This document shows, piece after piece, positions 12,801 to 24,281 of a stretch of DNA of 64,000 nucleotides; positions within the stretch are counted from its first letter, which is position 1, and each line of letters opens with the position of its first letter. The position numbers were made by a program, and so were the translations under genes. The notes under the pieces were generated by a model. The model had not been told where the DNA came from and did no database searches. It worked only from the letters and a program-made list of their open reading frames with translations. Origin of the DNA: Bimastos eiseni (lineage: Eukaryota > Annelida > Clitellata > Crassiclitellata > Lumbricidae); contig OY365806.1 of NCBI GenBank assembly GCA_959347315.1, positions 21,094,235 through 21,158,234 on the forward strand. Reading direction: 5' to 3'.

Positions 12801-15800
12801 GAAAATCTGAAAGACATAAACAATTATTTCTGTTTTACTGAGATCGAGTATTGTGGTAGGTTCTGTGCCTTGTGTCTGGAGGTTGGAGGCCTGGATCTAC
12901 CCCAAGCCACTGCCTAGCAACCCTGGACAAGTTGCTCGCCCACAATTGTCTGAGAGGAAGACAGCAAGTAACTACCTCACTCATCTCATCTCTGGGGTGG
13001 CATAAGAGCGAATGGACCTGCCTTTGGGCAGAGAAATCATCATCATCATCATCATGAAGAAGATAAATGGACTGAAGATGTGGAATATCTGTGTTCTTCA
13101 GGCATTATCAGCAGAGGGTATTCTGGTGAAAGATGCTGTTGTTCTTCTTGATCGAGAACAAGGAGGAAGAGAACGACTTTTGCAGTCTGGTATTGCACTG
13201 CACAGGTACATTTGGTCTTTTCATTTTATTGTAACTTCAAGTAATTTATATGGTGGCAAGTTGTCTTTACTTGTTTTATTTGTGTTTTATGATTTAAATT
13301 GGTTACATTCATCAAAACATGATGGTATTAATGGGCTGTACACTGCATATGACCTGTTTTTAGTGTATAATGAATGCCCATTGAAAAATAACAAGCTGTA
13401 GACCACCTCTCTATCTGATTACCCCTTGCCACAGATCTTTGCTGAGCACTGCATTGTGATCTGGTTCTTGAATGTCCTGTGATTCTACTGTGCAACGTAG
13501 TAGAGCCCTTACTGTGTTTGATCTCAGTCTGTAACAAGCTGCCGTGCAACCTTCTCGTCTTGTCTGCTAATCTTTGTCAATATTTGAAGATCATTCTGTT
13601 TGATTTTGGTCTTGCTTTGTCTGGATGGAGCACCTCTGAGGAACATTCTGTTTGAATGTACATTCACGCCTATGATCTTACATTTCTATTTTCTGCATTA
13701 TCTGTTATTGGGAGAAGTTTGAAGCCTGATTCTGCTATGACTATGCTTTTGTGTAAATGCTACACTAAATCCTTCTCTTTCACTTTCTATCTCCCTCTGG
13801 AGCATGGGTCTGTGAATCACTCTGTGATGTCTACTGTGTAAGCTTTAGAAACTCGAGCTATACCTTTGAAGTCTCAGAGGAAGGCACCTACTGAAGATGA
13901 CTCACAAAATAGAAGTTTGTCTGTTGTTGTGTGTAACATGCTGCAGTAATGTTTGTCTTTCTGTTTGTAGCATAATATCGATTTCTAATTTAATGCAATG
14001 GCTGCTTGGTGCTGGGAGAATTGACCAATCAGCTGTCGATCAAGTGAACGCCTTCATCGTTGCCAACCAGTGTCCTCTGCTCATGCAGAATTTGTCCGCT
14101 CCTGATGTTAAAAAGACACAGGTTGAGTATATATTGACAGATCGATTTCATGCTTATTTGTAAGTTGTTTTATTGTTATGTTGATTAATTTGTTAGACAT
14201 TTTACCAACTCTGCAAATTTTTAAAAATTGTAGTTATCTTGTTTGCAGTTAACCTGCTGAAAATTGTTGCATTGAACTTACCATGAACTTATAGACAACT
14301 CATCATTTTGTAATGTATTGTTTATTAAAGGTGCTGAGCTACAGCGCTCGTGCGGATCTCTGCCAGAATGTGCTATCTAAACGACTCTTCGAAATTATGT
14401 CTACAAAAAGGACAAACCTTGCGCTATCAGCTGATGTTTGCGAGACAAAGCAACTACTGAAGGTATGGAAATAAAATCAAAACAGGTTGTCTACCTTTGC
14501 TGAAGAAAAAAATGCATTCTCAGTCTCTCAATGTCTTCTTCAATCAATCAATCAATCAATTTTTATTGAAACCAGACTTTTACAGCAGCAAGATAATTTT
14601 ACAAGCTTCCAGAGACATTGGTAACAATTGGGGGGCCCAGAAGGGATCTAGATCCTGCTAACTAGGGTCACCTGAAGTACTTACTAAATATACATGAGTG
14701 ACAGTCGATTAACATATTTCAAAATATGATGAACAGTTTCACTTAATCATATGATTAATCCAATTACAACTTAATTGATTATTATTTTATCTTAACTAAC
14801 GACATGAAAATATAATAACACAATAATGCTAACATAATAACATAGGTTCAAGTGTTAACAGAGCACAATACTAACATTCTTTTCTAATGTCTTGGCTCAT
14901 CTAGGACAGATTGGTCCTTGTTTGTGATTTCTCAAGGCAGGAATTCATGGGTCTTTTATGCAGATCTCTTACATTATTCCCAACTTCATGTATGTGGCTT
15001 TTTAAATAATTGCAATACTACACATTGGTATCTTTATGCTTAGAATAACCATAACCAAATATTTTTATTGTTCACTGACAATTCATCAGAAAAGTAAGAA
15101 CATTATGTACAGCAATTATATGTACAAACAACCGAATGCCAGCGATCAATAGGGATGAAGACAAACCCTAAAGGGACCATGGTCCCACTAACAGGGTCAC
15201 CCATTACGTAAGTGATTGATGTCGGTATAATAATTCACTTGGTTGCTGTAAGTTTGTCAAGAAAAGAGACTTAACTAGTTAACTAAAAAAAAATTCATAC
15301 CAGATATAAGTAAACGAAATAGCCTTCATCAATCATTATTTACAAATATAGTTGTTCAGTATCACACTTGAAAATCGCTGTGTGCTAAGTTATTTATGTA
15401 AACACGCAGTTTACGTTTAAACAAAAAGACGTTGGGAAGACAGTGTAGTTCTGCCGGAACTCTATTCCATGCATCAGAACCAGAGCATCGAATCGAAAAT
15501 TTTCGAGTGTTAGTACGCGTTTTAATGGGCCTATAATTAGATGAGCGTAGTTTGTACGGGTCACTTGGGCTACGGGCAAAAAATAATTATCAAAGATAGA
15601 AGGCAGCTGGTTATGGAAGTGTTTATACATGACTTTGCTAGTTTGCAATAGATTGATTTGCTCAATTCCCAGTATACGAGTTAGGCTATAGAGATATTCG
15701 GATGAGGCAAGATGAGAGTTTCTAATAATAACTTTAAGGGCTCTATTTTGAAGAGAGATTAACCTTTTTAGTCTTGCATGATAGTTTGAAGCCCATACAA

Positions 15801-18800
15801 GATTACAATAAGTGAAGTAAGGATGGACCATGGAATAGTATAGGCTAAGGCATATATGAGTTGGTAAGAGGTAGGCAATTCTAGATATTATTCCTATATT
15901 TTTGGGTACTTTTTATGCTAACATTTCAATGTGGCTGCTCCAAGTAAGGTATTGATCTACATAGACCCCCAGGAATTTTACTGAGATGACTTTGGGAATG
16001 GGGATATTATTTATACTCAGAACACCTACATTGGCAGGAAGATGCTTACGATGAGAGGTAAAGAGGATATAATTGGTCTTAGAGACGTTGAATGACAGTT
16101 TATTTACTGTAAACCATTCATTGACATGAGTAAGCTCCTGGTTCATTAATGCAATTAGCTCATCATAAGATGCGTGTGATGGAAATATGTTTGTCTGCAA
16201 ATAATAATAAATGAAGGAGACTTGAGGCATTAGGCAAGTCGTTGATAAAGATCAAAAAAATAAGGGGACCTAGGATGGAACCTTGAGGTACACCATATCT
16301 AATTAATTTAGTGCTAGATATAGAACCGTTACAGTATACATATTGGTGTCTATCAGCTAGGTAGCTTTGGAACCAAGCTGAGGCCACCCCTCGAACACCC
16401 AAGTTAGCCAATTTTGATACTAATAAATCATGGTTTACAGTATAGAAAGCGTTAGAAATGTCAATAAACACGCCGATAGAGTATTCATTACGGTCAATGG
16501 CAGTAGATATGTTTTCCTGTAGGTTTAGTAGGGACATCATCGTGGAATGGCCAGGTTGGAAACCGCGTTGAAGTGGACAAAGAAAGTTATTTTTACTAAT
16601 AAAGTCATAAAGGCGTGAATACATGACTTTTTCCAATAACTTAGAAAAGAAAGGCAAGATTGAAATGGGCCTATAATTAGTAATGAGTTCACTTGGGCCT
16701 TGTTTATGTATAGGTATGACTGGATATTTTCAAGAGAGAAGGAACAGTACCAGTAGTTAGAGAGCAATTTATAATATCAGTCAATGGGTTAGCGATCAGG
16801 TTCAGTAGAGGAGTAACTAAACTAGGATTGATGTTGTCATGTCCAGAAGAGTGTGTATTTTTCAAAGACCGGGCGAGCGTGGGTAACTCGTCAGGGGTAA
16901 CAGGATGGTAGTATTAATTTAGATGTTGATAAAGATGGTAATACATATAGCTTACCTCTGTCCTGGCTTTTGTGTAATTTATTTATGATGTGGCATGGTG
17001 GCTGATTGGTTAGGGCGATCGGCCCGTAATGTTCAGTGTGTGCTGAGCGAGCGGGTTCGACTCGTCCGAGGCGTCACTGTGTAGGGATCTTTATCAAGTC
17101 CTTCGCACACCATGCTCTGCATTACAACTGCAGTTGCATCGTCAAGATGTTGTGTATTTTAATAAGTTTATTTCACCTCTGTAAAACTTTGTCATAGTAT
17201 GTCTGGTGGTGATCTATCATGTATTAATTGTAACTAATAACGTAACCAATTTTCTTCATTCTTTCATTCATCTAGAGTGCCTATAATAGTGCTCTTAATG
17301 TATAACATAATTGCACTTAGATTCTAAGCACTTTATCAAATATTACAGGATGATATTTGCATACCGAAAATTCAACTATCTAGAGTCAAGTATTTCTATT
17401 GCATCAGCTCATGAGATAGAAGATATGAGTTTAGTTTATGTAAAAAAGTAAAAAGATGCACTTGTAAAGCAGTGATTATGTTAGTCTGTGAGGTTTGTTG
17501 AGTTGGTTCTGTTTGTGTTTCTGGTGTATGAAAGCTGGCTGATGACATTGGACCACTCATCTGTGTGCTAAAGACACACATTGATGAGCTGAGAGACTTC
17601 AGTGAGGACACCATTCATCAGCTTAAGAAACTTGCTCTGAAACACAACTTTCTGATTTTTGAAGATCGGTGAGTCAGGTGATCTCTCTGACCTTTACAGA
17701 TCAGAATTTAAATGGAATATGAACAGAAGAACCATTTGAAATAGATGACAATTATGTGTCTTTCACCTATGCAGTTAAAGAACAGTTCGCTTAAGAAGTA
17801 TGAGAGTGTGAGTCATTTTGAATGTGTGAAGGAATGCGTGGATGAGATGTTGTGCATTGTTGGCATTTTGGATGGATTGCTGAATGAAGTCAGTACGGGT
17901 AAGACAGAGGATATGGATACTTGCTGTAATGGTAGGAAATGATTGTTGTTGCCCTTTCTCAAACAACAATCTGGACATCAATTCTTGGTGGTAGCGGTGA
18001 TGGACTGTAGCCGTGTGTATCCAGTCTCTTCGGTTTGCGTTTACGTTAGAGTTCAACAAAATGACACAAGAGTCTCTTTCTGATTATTATTCTTATTATT
18101 TAGGTTAACTTCAAAATATATTAACATAGAACAACTTAGCTTGCTACTTCACTAACGTTCCTCATCACTCATACTGTCGACCTTAACCAGACCTATCTCT
18201 ATCGTCTTGGTCATCTGTCATTACAGTCGCTTCCTTGAGAGCGGATTCCTCTTGCTGTCGATGACGTCCTCTGTCGTGCATCTGACGCCTTCTGAGAGTG
18301 AATCCCGACTCTCAATTTCTCCCATCTTTTATACCCTTTCTTGCATCCTGCCATTATGGTCCTTCTACCTCATGTCTATCCTTATTTGGTTATTTGTCCC
18401 GATTGTATCCTTATTTGGTCACCTTACATCAAATCTCTCAGGCGCTCAGCCCATCGCTCTTCCTCCGGACCCGGTCTTTTTAACCTATCCTAGCCCGGCA
18501 TTCGCTCTTGCCTCAGCCATATTTGGTCATAATGCCTGTCTCTCCATCTGTCTCAGCCCACTCGCCCACGCTGATTCACTTGGCTGTGCCTACTGTCTGT
18601 CAGTCTCTGTCTATATATATATATATATTTACTACTGTTGATAGGCCTATAATGTTTGTCTTTATATATACCGTTCATATCTATAGCTATAGTGTTCGCA
18701 ATTTTAGTTTATACAGTACTTGACATTATATTATATTGTTCATTAAAGTTATAAACTTGACATCATCGCCGTTTTTCATAATGCAGTCCCCTCTTCCATC

Positions 18801-21800
18801 ATTACACTTGCAAAACCAGTTAATAGATCGATAAATAGATTGCACTGTGGCTTGCCATTTCTGGTTTCTCTGAGTTGAGCTGGATTTTGATGAGGATTCT
18901 CTATTGATTGTGATTTTGGGTATGACTTTTTTGAAATGACAAATGGGTTAAATACTTGATTATAGCCCTGTAGAAGTCATTATATTATATGGATAGATAA
19001 AGTATCTGTTGCATCAACTGCATTTCTTGTAGAAAATTTGCAGATATTGGTCACACAGTTCAGCAGCAGTTTGAAGGCGGTATATACCGTATCAGTGAAT
19101 GGGCGGATATAGTGGATGCTCATAGTCTTCCTGGCCCTGGAATCATCGAGGGTCTCAAAGAGGTGACCATACTAAGGCTCAAAATAAGCTGCTCCTTTGC
19201 TCTCGCTTGATTTTTATATTTTTTATTATTTAAGATGCCTTTTGCTGTTGAAATATGAGATTGGAAGACATTTGTTGTGCTGATGATGAAGAAAGCTTCC
19301 TGAGTGACGATTCTCATCGCTTGGCCAGTTGGTGTGACATGACTTTTGAGCTCGCCCTTCCAGTTTCGGTTTTGGTCTCACATGACTGACCATCTTGGAC
19401 TGGGCTGAAGCCAATGTTCTGGATCACCAATTTGGCCGCGATTGATTGAACCTCGGTTGCTACACTAGGGTAGTGTGCAGCTGCTGAAGAAGGAATAGTT
19501 TTCAATCTGAAGCGCTGCTCAGAATTTGACATTGTTCATTGGTGTGTTAAAAAGTGCATTGGTTTTGCTGCTGTAATAATCTGCATAATTTTGGATTTGG
19601 CAGAATTGAGTTAATGTGTCAATGAATATATGATTTTGTTAGCTTCTGTTTAGCTTTGGATGTTATTTTGTTTATGTGGAATTTTTATCAGAGTTTGAAT
19701 CCCTCAAGTAGATGAACTTTGTTTTGCAATTGTCCCAACTATTGACAGTTTATGCTCCTGTTATGAATAAGCTTAGAACATGTCTTGTTCTGTCTGCCTT
19801 ACTCTTGCCTGCACAACATTTCCCACTCCATGGGCTTTGGCTTTCACAGGTGAAAGAATTCTGCTTAAATCATGCTCTAGGACAAGTTTTGTCTGTAAAT
19901 CTGTGGCCTAGGTATGACCCTTCAAACAGGTACCTAGACCTCTCAGTCGACAGTGCTTTAAGTCTGTATTATTCGACAGTGATTTCACTGACCAGTTGTG
20001 GTCGGGAGTACCATTGATGAGTTGTTCCTTGAAGTGGTGCTTCGTAGTTGTCAGATTATAATTTAAATGCTTTCAGACTTGATGCTGCTGGACTGTTGTA
20101 TTTACTTATTAGTATGTTTTTTTAGGTGAATCGTTCTACGGGCTGCCTGCTCATTGCAGAAATGAGCTCAAAAGGAAATCTCATAACTGAGGCATATACA
20201 ACAGGTTAGTTTGGCTCCAATTTTGCTCTACCAAAATGACCCTGTATTTTTGTGATATATATACCCAGCATTACAGCCTGGCCTCGCCTGGGATTGAATT
20301 TTTGACTCTGTGTGTGCGTTTTTTCTCCACTGTAATTCCCCCGATCACAAGTGCTCCAGTTGACAAACGCTCCTATTAAAGCTATGTATATATAGCTGAA
20401 GCATCTGATTTGCATATTAAAATGTCCAACCTTTAGATGATGCGAAATGCAAATGGCGGTTGTTATTTTATCAAATGTCCAAATATAGGAAGTTAATGCA
20501 AGCTATGTGCTGAAAATAGTAATTTTGACCTAGAAATTCGCATAATAATGTTTTGTAAAAAAATTCGTGACTAAAAAAAAACTGTCGCCAGAGCATCCAT
20601 TGGTGAACTTTTCTTGTGATAGAAAGAAGAACTTTTCGCTTTATGGTTTTAATATATAATATTTTGACTTGGGATGGCCATATCTGTAGTAATAAGCAAA
20701 CTTGTGTGACCTTACAGGAAAGAATTGTGTATTTAATTGTAATCGGCTGCTTATACAGCTCTTCTTAAGCATCTCAAAGAAATGGAGTGGAGGCTATTAT
20801 GACCTAAAAACATTTCTAGCTTACTTTTCAGGCTTGTTTGTTTGTTTGATTAATAGATTGTTCCACGCTAAACAATTAAATAAATACTATTTGCTGGTGT
20901 TTATTTACTGGCAAGTTCATTTGTTATGATGTGAGGCTCAAAATTATACTTGGTAAATTCTTGACTAGCAGGTTCTTGTGCACACAGTTGTGTTTTCCCT
21001 CAAAAATTGATTTTATGATTAATAGATTAACCAGGCAATTCAAACTGCAGTTCTATAGTTCATATTATTTCACACCAAGATGGATGATGAACACATGGTT
21101 CGTGGATAGCCTGAATCCACTGACATGTTAACACAATTTGCTCTCTTTGCTGATGTTATACCGAATTGGTCTACCCTGTTACATTTGTTTATTGAGATGT
21201 TCCTGCAGTGTTTGCTTTCTCTGTGTTGGGAATCACTGAATTGGAATCAGTTGCACGAACTGTTTACGATGGTACACTGAACTTTTTTGCAGTAAATGCA
21301 TATGTAAATGCATATGTAAATGAATTTGTAAATGAATATGTAAATGAATTTGTAAATGAATATGTAAATGAATATGTAAATGCATATGTAAACGCATATG
21401 TAAATGCATACGTGCAACAGAATCCCATGACGGCTTTATTTTCTAACAGCAAAGTTATCTCTGGGTGATTCAGTCTTGCTGTATATATGGCTTCAGAAAC
21501 TGTAGCATATGCTGAAAGTCATCGAGACTTCGTTTTTGGATTTATCTGCACAAAACGCATCTCGAATGATCAGACTTTTGTGCACTTCACTCCAGGTTTG
21601 GCTTCATTTTATTTCTGCTGAAGTGACCAAATATTCATGGATGTATGGATCATGTAGTAGCAATAATGCAACGTATGGGGCAATATGTTACTTGTGTGAC
21701 TCGGCAGGAAAATGTAGCATAATTAAATTTCAGAAAATGCTTTTCTTTTAGGTAACGTCGATGAGGGACTATTTGTTGTGCAAACTAAATTTATCCAACA

Positions 21801-22883
21801 CTCGTTGAACATAATCTTTGAGAAAGTAATGACCATAACCTGTGTGGCACGGTGGCCGATTGGTTAGAGCGGTCTGCCTGTAACGCACGGTGTGTGCTAG
21901 TGTACAGGTTTGACCCTTGTCCTAGAGGTCACTGTGTATAGCGACCTTGAGCAAGTCCTTCGCACACAATTCCTCTGCATTACAACTGCAGTTGTGCTGT
22001 TGAGGCGTGTGTACACTCCAAGCTAACCTGTAAGAAGGCCGATATCAAATAACAGTTGTATTGTATTAACAGTAACCAAATATTTTCATTGATCACTGAC
22101 AATTCGTCAGAAAAGCAAGCACATTATGTAGAAAAATGAAGTACAAAAGACGATCGACAGAGAACAATAGGAAACGCAGTCAAATCTTAAAGGGACTCTG
22201 GTTCCGCTAACAGTGTCGCCCGTTACGTAGGTGTTTGATGTCAATATTTATTAGTAATAATAAGGGCCAGAAGTCAAATCAAAGATTATAGAAACCCGAA
22301 ATTGGATCAGAGATTCATACTGAAGCCATAGATGAGCCATAGCAGAATATTACAGACCCTAACCGCTCTCGAGCGTATGATGGATTGAGTCTCACTCCTA
22401 GTTCACTGACTCCATACCTAGAAAATTATAATAGTGTGATGGTTTCAATTCAAAACTAATTCTTATTTTTATTCATATTTTTCTTCTCTGTATTCCAGAT
22501 CTCATTTTGCAATCATCAAATAATTTCGAGTTTTCAGTCTTATTCTCGTTAGTGAATATTTCTGATTTAATTTATAACTCCTAAATCCATAAAGGAAAAT
22601 AGCATTGAGTACTTGCAGATCCCTGTGATAGCATGCTCTTGTCAGCATTCCTCCATTAAAATTCAAGTATTAGGCAAATGTTACTGATGTTATTGCAGGT
22701 GTTCATTTGAATTCTGTTGGTGATGCCAAAGGTCAGCAATATCTGACCCCACATGAAGTGATTGGCAACAGACGCAGCGACGTCATCATTGTTGGACGGG
22801 GAATAGTCAAGGCCAACAATCCTGTTGCCGCTGCCCAGTTATATCGTGATGCTGGCTATGCTGCATATTCGGAACTGTTGTAG
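9860..22883 (+). CDS. UMPS: uridine 5'-monophosphate synthase (bifunctional OPRT/OMP decarboxylase), 11 exons, complete
   Basis: Performs the last two steps of de novo pyrimidine synthesis in the cytosol: orotate + PRPP to OMP, then OMP to UMP. Exons: 9860-10009, 11274-11372, 12583-12744, 13102-13205, 13971-14121, 14331-14462, 17535-17668, 19033-19162, 20126-20204, 21497-21595, 22699-22883 (TAG). All introns are GT-AG and phases join without a frameshift, giving 474 codons (human UMPS about 480). The OPRT half shows [33 protein letters not shown] and the PRPP loop [13 protein letters not shown]. The decarboxylase half shows [18 protein letters not shown], the signature FLIFEDRKFADIG with its catalytic Lys/Asp, [16 protein letters not shown] and IIVGRGI. 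The start gives the family's usual N-terminal length before FGNF. The weakest splice site is the exon 1 donor (GTTCGT). The introns carry a LINE, SINEs and tandem repeats. The copy looks functional. Confidence 0.96.
10281..10528. repeat. inverted-repeat element, copy 1 (UMPS intron 1)
   Basis: Begins AGCGAATCGCCGAAACC and ends with TTTTCAGCGTTTTCGGG followed by TTCGGGTTGAT, so the ends are roughly inverted (CCCGAATCCCCGAAA type). Its middle carries the 36-bp GAAGCTGGATTGAT unit. It is duplicated 360 bp downstream. It is MITE-like in form, but no clear target-site duplication was found. Confidence 0.6.
10641..10849. repeat. inverted-repeat element, copy 2 (UMPS intron 1)
   Basis: Second copy of the element at 10281. 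The left end has ACCCGAATCCCCGAAA and the right end TTTCGGGGATTCGGGT, a near-perfect terminal inverted repeat. It appears to interrupt a retroposon tail: GAGTAGGTCTCCTGAAGGGG lies before it and CTATGTAAGTACCAGAATGA after it, which together resemble the intact tail at 48700. Confidence 0.65.
12861..13060 (+). mobile_element. SINE-like retroposon (UMPS intron 3)
   Basis: A roughly 200-bp segment beginning near TTCTGTGCCTTGTGTCTGG and ending in (ATC)n then ATGAAGAAG. It has a B-box-like GGCCTGGATCTACCCC and the body-plus-simple-repeat-tail layout of tRNA-derived SINEs. It ends about 40 bp before UMPS exon 4. Assignment is by layout only. Confidence 0.45.
14543..14760 (-). mobile_element. LINE 3'-end fragment with (ATTG)n tail (UMPS intron 6)
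   Basis: Read on the minus strand it ends in (ATTG)n, seen as (CAAT)n on the plus strand at about 14540-14560. It contains GGGATCTAGATCCT (14643-14656) followed by CTAACTAGGGTCACC, homologous to the 3' UTR of the LINE at 15047. It is a 5'-truncated copy from the same or a sister family. Confidence 0.65.
15047..16965 (-). mobile_element. 5'-truncated non-LTR retrotransposon with reverse transcriptase (CR1/jockey-like)
   Basis: The minus strand, from about 16880 down to 15394, carries an almost continuous [61 protein letters not shown] (motif A), [20 protein letters not shown] (motif B region), then FAD, then [13 protein letters not shown] and [14 protein letters not shown]. The C-terminal block [15 protein letters not shown] ends the frame. 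Frameshifts near 16200 (just after FAD, breaking the FADD active site), 15900 and 16700 make it inactive. No endonuclease domain remains. The 3' UTR runs to about 15047 and has a GGGACCATGGTCCC palindrome. It lies in UMPS intron 6, antisense to the gene. The clade is inferred from the C-terminal block. Confidence 0.88.
16987..17165 (+). mobile_element. tRNA-derived SINE, copy 1 (UMPS intron 6)
   Basis: The head is tRNA-like: A box in TGGCTGATTGGTTAGGGCG and B box GGGTTCGACTCGTC about 45 bp later. The body has GGCGTCACTGTGTAGGG, CAAGTCCTTCGCACACC and GCATTACAACTGCAGTTGC. The 21843 copy has the same order throughout. Polymerase III promoter boxes are visible, but it is not a tRNA gene. Confidence 0.8.
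18604..18629. repeat. (TA)n microsatellite
   Basis: A pure TA run in UMPS intron 7. Confidence 0.8.
21292..21411. repeat. 12-bp tandem repeat, exactly 10 copies (UMPS intron 9)
   Basis: The unit GTAAATGCATAT alternates with GTAAATGAATTT and GTAAATGAATAT. Because 12 is a multiple of three, both strands stay open (VNAYVNEF and TYAFTNSF), creating spurious ORFs. It ends 85 bp before UMPS exon 10. Confidence 0.92.
21843..22070 (+). mobile_element. tRNA-derived SINE, copy 2, nested in a LINE tail (UMPS intron 10)
   Basis: A box in TGGCCGATTGGTTAGAGCGG and B box AGGTTTGACCCTTG, with the same body as the 16987 copy (CAAGTCCTTCGCACAC, GCATTACAACTGCAGTTG). It ends in TTGTATTGTATTAA. It splits the LINE end: CCATAACC lies before it and GTAACCAAATATTTTC after it, where the intact LINE at 15047 has CCATAACCAAATATTTTT. 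A short duplication (TAACC) flanks it. Confidence 0.82.
22072..22260 (-). mobile_element. LINE 3'-UTR fragment, host of the nested SINE
   Basis: Aligns by eye with 15050-15240: CACTGACAATTCGTCAGAAAA, AAAGGGACTCTGGTTCC (stem at 22192-22205), then CTAACAGTGTCGCCCGTTACG. Only the 3' end is present, typical of a 5'-truncated insertion. Confidence 0.75.
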
Positions 22884-23022
22884 GACTTGAGCGTGATGAC
22901 CTTCATTAAGTAATATTGTGTGTTGGGTTGGTGCTACATCATGTATCCCAGGTGAATGAGGTCCATTTAAGAAGCCTGGATGATTTTTCTACTGTTGCCA
23001 AATCAGTTTCAAAATAAAATCT

Positions 23023-23028
23023 TCAAAT
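23023..23028 (+). promoter_or_regulatory. candidate UMPS polyadenylation signal
   Basis: AATAAA lies 140 bp after the UMPS stop codon. It is the first canonical hexamer downstream. No transcript evidence is available. Confidence 0.5.
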
Positions 23029-24107
23029 ATGACTAATACAATTATATCCATAAAGCAAAAAGTCTAGTTCTCTGTATCAACAATGTCTAGTGAACGAAAC
23101 GCTCTGGTGATATGAAAACTTTGACGAAACGTTCTTATGCGAATATTAGATCAACGTTACTTTGAGCTCACAATTTACTTTGGATTCTGATATTTGAATA
23201 GTTTAACTTTCAAGTTTGTCCAAACTTTCGACATTTCGTTAATTAACGGTTGCATTTATGTTGGTTGAGGCTAGCTAATTTAATGTCCAAATCGGTCGCA
23301 TCAGTTACAAGCCAATTGTGTGACTCCCGAGCGCTTGCCAAATGAAACAATCGTGAATGACTGATGGGGCCCATCCACTGAATTCAAAATTCCTGGAAAA
23401 TATGGGTTGTAAGGCTAGTAATTATACAAGACACTGAAACTGCTGCTGTTCAATTTATTTGAAAAAATGCTACTCATAAGCTTTATAGGTTTGGATTATT
23501 GGATAAAATCCTTACATGCAAAAGATTAAAGAACATTGTTGCAATGATTGTGACATTATGCATCATTTTAATGATCACACTGATTTATTTAATGTCTGTG
23601 AGAACTGATGATTAAATATTTCATTTCAAGTTTGATTACATTGACAAACACTTGAATGCTGCATCAGCATGAGAAGTAACAACTGTAAAGTTGTTTTTGC
23701 ATCATTATAATGTTGGAGTAATTATTGATTGATCTACCTTTTGTGTTAGTTGTTTATTAATTATTGTCGTATCAGTTTCTGTTGGGTAGGTAAATTTTAA
23801 ACACAGATGTGCGTTTTTACTGCTAAGTGTGCCTTTTTTATTTTGTTTTGACATAAACTCTGTAACTAAAAGATCATGTTACTCCTATTTTTTCAGATAC
23901 GATTTGGTATTGATTTAAAAAATTATTTACTGATTGGATCAACAGTTCTGAAACGAAGTGCAACAAAAGATTCTAGCATGGTACAACACATTTAACTGGA
24001 TTTTAAATATGAATCCAAACCAATTTTTCTGCCGAGTGTTGCTGTTCCCATGCGTCTATAATGTGTTGAGAGTTTTGCAACCTATCGTGAACAAAATAGA
24101 ACGGAGC
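23029..24107. other. UMPS downstream flank, no gene recognised
   Basis: AT-rich sequence with no recognisable exon or repeat family. Confidence 0.5.
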
Positions 24108-24273
24108 CAGTGTTGGGCACGAGACCAAAACCTCGAGACCAAGACCCGAGAGGTTAAAGACGAAGACCGGGTGGTTTGAGAGCGAGACTGGGTGGTCCGT
24201 GACCAAGACTGAGGGTCCAAGACCAAGATCGCGGTCTCGAGACCAAGACCGCGGTCTCGAGACCACATTCCTG
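24108..24273. mobile_element. short hAT-like MITE built of GGTCTCGAGACC repeats
   Basis: A 166-bp element running from CAGTGTTGGGCACGAGACC to CACATTCCTG. It is flanked by an 8-bp near-duplication (aacggagc / gacggagc, 7 of 8). The interior is made of AGACCAAGACC and GGTCTCGAGACC units, which are self-complementary. CAG...CTG ends plus 8-bp target duplications suggest hAT. It shares its CAG(T/A)GTTG start and GGTCTCGAGAC motif with the 59461 element. Confidence 0.6.
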
Positions 24274-24281
24274 GACGGAGC

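Noticed and set aside
18207..18723. 144-codon open frame in UMPS intron 7
   Set aside because: Overlapping open frames in two registers and a (TA)n run, with no domain. It lies within an intron defined by phase-matched UMPS exons.
21208..21468. Open frame with VNAYVNEF repeats, and its antisense TYAFTNSF frame
   Set aside because: Product of the 12-bp intronic tandem repeat inside UMPS. No splice or start context.
21843..21920. Functional tRNA gene
   Set aside because: A and B boxes are present, but there is no acceptor-stem pairing and the sequence continues into a conserved SINE body shared with 16987.
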